From: an uncultured Flavobacteriales bacterium
GTDB taxonomy: Bacteria; Bacteroidota; Bacteroidia; Flavobacteriales_E; Vicingaceae
DNA length: 16,316 nucleotides
Direction of reading: 5' to 3'
Assembly (NCBI GenBank): GCA_937925525.1
Contig: CALALS010000108.1
Coordinates: 1 to 16,316, forward strand
Below, in pieces: positions 15,608 to 16,316 of the stretch. How positions within the stretch are numbered: position 1 is the stretch's first letter; every line of letters starts with the position of its first letter. The translations under genes were made by a program, and so were the position numbers. The notes below the pieces were generated by a model. That model ran no database searches. It was given only the letters and a program-made list of their open reading frames with translations, and had not been told where the DNA came from.

Positions 15608-16043
15608 AAGCATCGATCAAAAATGAGATAATTAAAATAATTAGAGTTATAGCAAGAACTATAAAAAATCCAGAAACTATATAATCTATAATATTTTTTG
15701 AAGCATCGTCATCAATAATCTCACCGTTTTTATCTCTTTGAAATAAATCAACAACATCAACATCAAAAAGTTCTGAAAGTTTTTTTGCCTCTTCTTCTAC
15801 CTTGTTTCTTTTACCTTTATAGGCTAAAATGTTTATTTTTCCTGCTCTAATATAAACACAAAATACTTTATATCTTGATGTAGCGCCTCCGGCAAGTTTA
15901 AAAGCGTTTCTTGTTTGACTTACCCCAATTTGAGTAAGAGTGATTGAATTTACGTTTGGTAAGTGATGCCATGCTTTATCACCATATCTTTTAAATTTAT
16001 TTTCCCTTAAATCAATGGTTATTTGTGCTCCTTTGTACACCAT
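15600..16043 (-). CDS. Small tail-anchored membrane protein of unknown function
   Basis: I do not recognise this 147-residue protein. Residues 1-75 alternate hydrophobic and polar positions, as in an all-beta domain (ITIDLRENKFKRYG 8-21, VNSITLTQIG 31-40, YKVFCVYIRAGKINILAYKG 58-77). A charged helix follows (KVEEEAKKLSELFDVDVVDL, 81-100), then an acidic linker and one strong membrane helix at the very C-terminus (about 120-143, rich in Ile and Leu). The soluble part therefore probably faces the cytoplasm, with the protein tail-anchored. The strand-then-helix layout is reminiscent of PH-like domains in bacterial membrane proteins, but this is a guess. The ATG at 16043 has a perfect TAnnTTTG element just upstream. 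Its 3' end overlaps the convergent dehydratase gene by 8 bases. Confidence 0.75.
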   Translation of the reverse strand: MVYKGAQITIDLRENKFKRYGDKAWHHLPNVNSITLTQIGVSQTRNAFKLAGGATSRYKVFCVYIRAGKINILAYKGKRNKVEEEAKKLSELFDVDVVDLFQRDKNGEIIDDDASKNIIDYIVSGFFIVLAITLIILIISFLIDAFN

Positions 16044-16050
16044 ATTAAAC

Positions 16051-16058
16051 CAAATTTA
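16051..16058 (-). promoter_or_regulatory. -7 promoter element for the small membrane protein gene
   Basis: On the minus strand the bases read TAAATTTG, an exact TAnnTTTG match ending only 7 bases before the ATG at 16043. A start of transcription at the usual distance would give a leaderless or nearly leaderless message. No good TTTG box is seen upstream. Confidence 0.4.
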
Positions 16059-16099
16059 TAAAAAAGAAAGTTTAATTTAATAAGATGTCTACTTTTAAC

Positions 16100-16129
16100 T
16101 TTCTACTTCTCACTAAGTTTCTATCTTTG
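16100..16129 (+). promoter_or_regulatory. Probable Bacteroidota promoter for ndk
   Basis: TATCTTTG at 16122-16129 is an exact TAnnTTTG element, preceded 18 bases upstream by TTTC (16100-16103), one base off the TTTG (-33) box. It lies 26 bases before the ndk ATG, giving a leader of about 20 bases. The 112-base divergent gap 16044-16155 holds this and the opposing element; no other structure was seen there. Confidence 0.55.
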
Positions 16130-16155
16130 CCGCAAATTTTAAAAAAGAAATACAG

Positions 16156-16316
16156 ATGGCTGGCAACAGAACTTTTACCATGATTAAACCGGATGCAGTT
16201 GAAAAAAACTATATCGGTGGAATTTTAAAAATGATTAATGATGCAGGATTTAAAATCGTTGCAATGAAATACACTAAGCTTAGCAAAGAACAAGCTCAAA
16301 AATTTTATGAAGTTCA
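16156..16316 (+). CDS. ndk: Nucleoside diphosphate kinase, N-terminal part (gene cut by the window end)
   Basis: Ndk moves the gamma-phosphate of ATP to other nucleoside diphosphates through a phosphohistidine, keeping (d)NTP pools balanced in the cytoplasm. Fifty-three codons are visible. The start MAGNRTFTMIKPDAVEKN contains the family signature TMIKPDAV (8-15) with the conserved Lys11. It continues with GGILKMINDAGFKIVAMKY (21-39) and LSKEQAQKFYEV (42-53), which match the first helix, second strand and lid region of Ndk. The catalytic histidine (near residue 115 in full proteins) lies beyond the window. The ATG at 16156 is supported by this alignment and by the upstream promoter element. 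It is divergent from the small membrane protein gene. Confidence 0.95.
   Translation, partial: MAGNRTFTMIKPDAVEKNYIGGILKMINDAGFKIVAMKYTKLSKEQAQKFYEV

Noticed and set aside
15647..15664. AT-only inverted repeat TTATAG / CTATAA near the convergent gene ends, possible terminator
   Set aside because: The stem has only one G-C pair and the A/T run is on the wrong side for termination on either strand.
1..16316. Search for CRISPR arrays, insertion sequences, tRNA or rRNA genes, phage or defence genes
   Set aside because: No regularly spaced repeats, transposase motifs, tRNA-like cloverleaf segments or known defence domains were seen; gaps are too short to hide any of them.

Overview
The window looks like ordinary chromosome from a Bacteroidota bacterium, most likely of the Flavobacteriales. 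The evidence is low GC content, TAnnTTTG-type (-7) promoter elements in front of several genes, few Shine-Dalgarno sites, and family members typical of the phylum: a DUF4837-type lipoprotein, a WaaL/Wzy_C ligase with the long Bacteroidota-style periplasmic loop, and an S41 peptidase next to rnpA. Gene density is very high and no gene-free stretch reaches 300 bases. The longest is 112 bases, at 16044-16155.

Positions 1-13665 hold eleven genes, all on the minus strand, with gaps of 1-52 bases or overlaps of 8-11 bases. In transcription order they are: a GT4-like glycosyltransferase, gcvT (glycine cleavage T protein), a ComB-like phosphatase, a 1227-residue NtrY-like histidine kinase, rnpA, an S41 C-terminal processing peptidase, an O-antigen-ligase-family protein, tatA, gatA, an MltD-like lytic transglycosylase with two LysM domains, and the first 34 codons of a DUF4837-like lipoprotein that leaves the window at base 1. 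Promoter-like elements suggest at least three sub-units starting at gcvT, at the kinase and at tatA. This is inference, since no transcript data are available.

Positions 13666-16316 switch strand. A divergent plus-strand gene (13730-15607) encodes a membrane-anchored FlaA1/WbpM-type nucleotide-sugar 4,6-dehydratase. It overlaps tail-to-tail by 8 bases with a minus-strand gene for a small tail-anchored protein of unknown function. A plus-strand ndk (nucleoside diphosphate kinase) begins at 16156 and is cut by the window end.

Two themes recur. One is cell envelope work: sugar-nucleotide dehydratase, glycosyltransferase, polysaccharide ligase, lytic transglycosylase, periplasmic protease, Tat component and lipoprotein. 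The other is housekeeping: RNase P protein, GatA, GcvT and Ndk. No mobile element, CRISPR array, RNA gene, phage gene or obvious defence system was found. The items most worth a second look are the very large kinase fused by gene overlap to rnpA with no response regulator nearby, the small tail-anchored orphan, and the consistent placement of TAnnTTTG elements.
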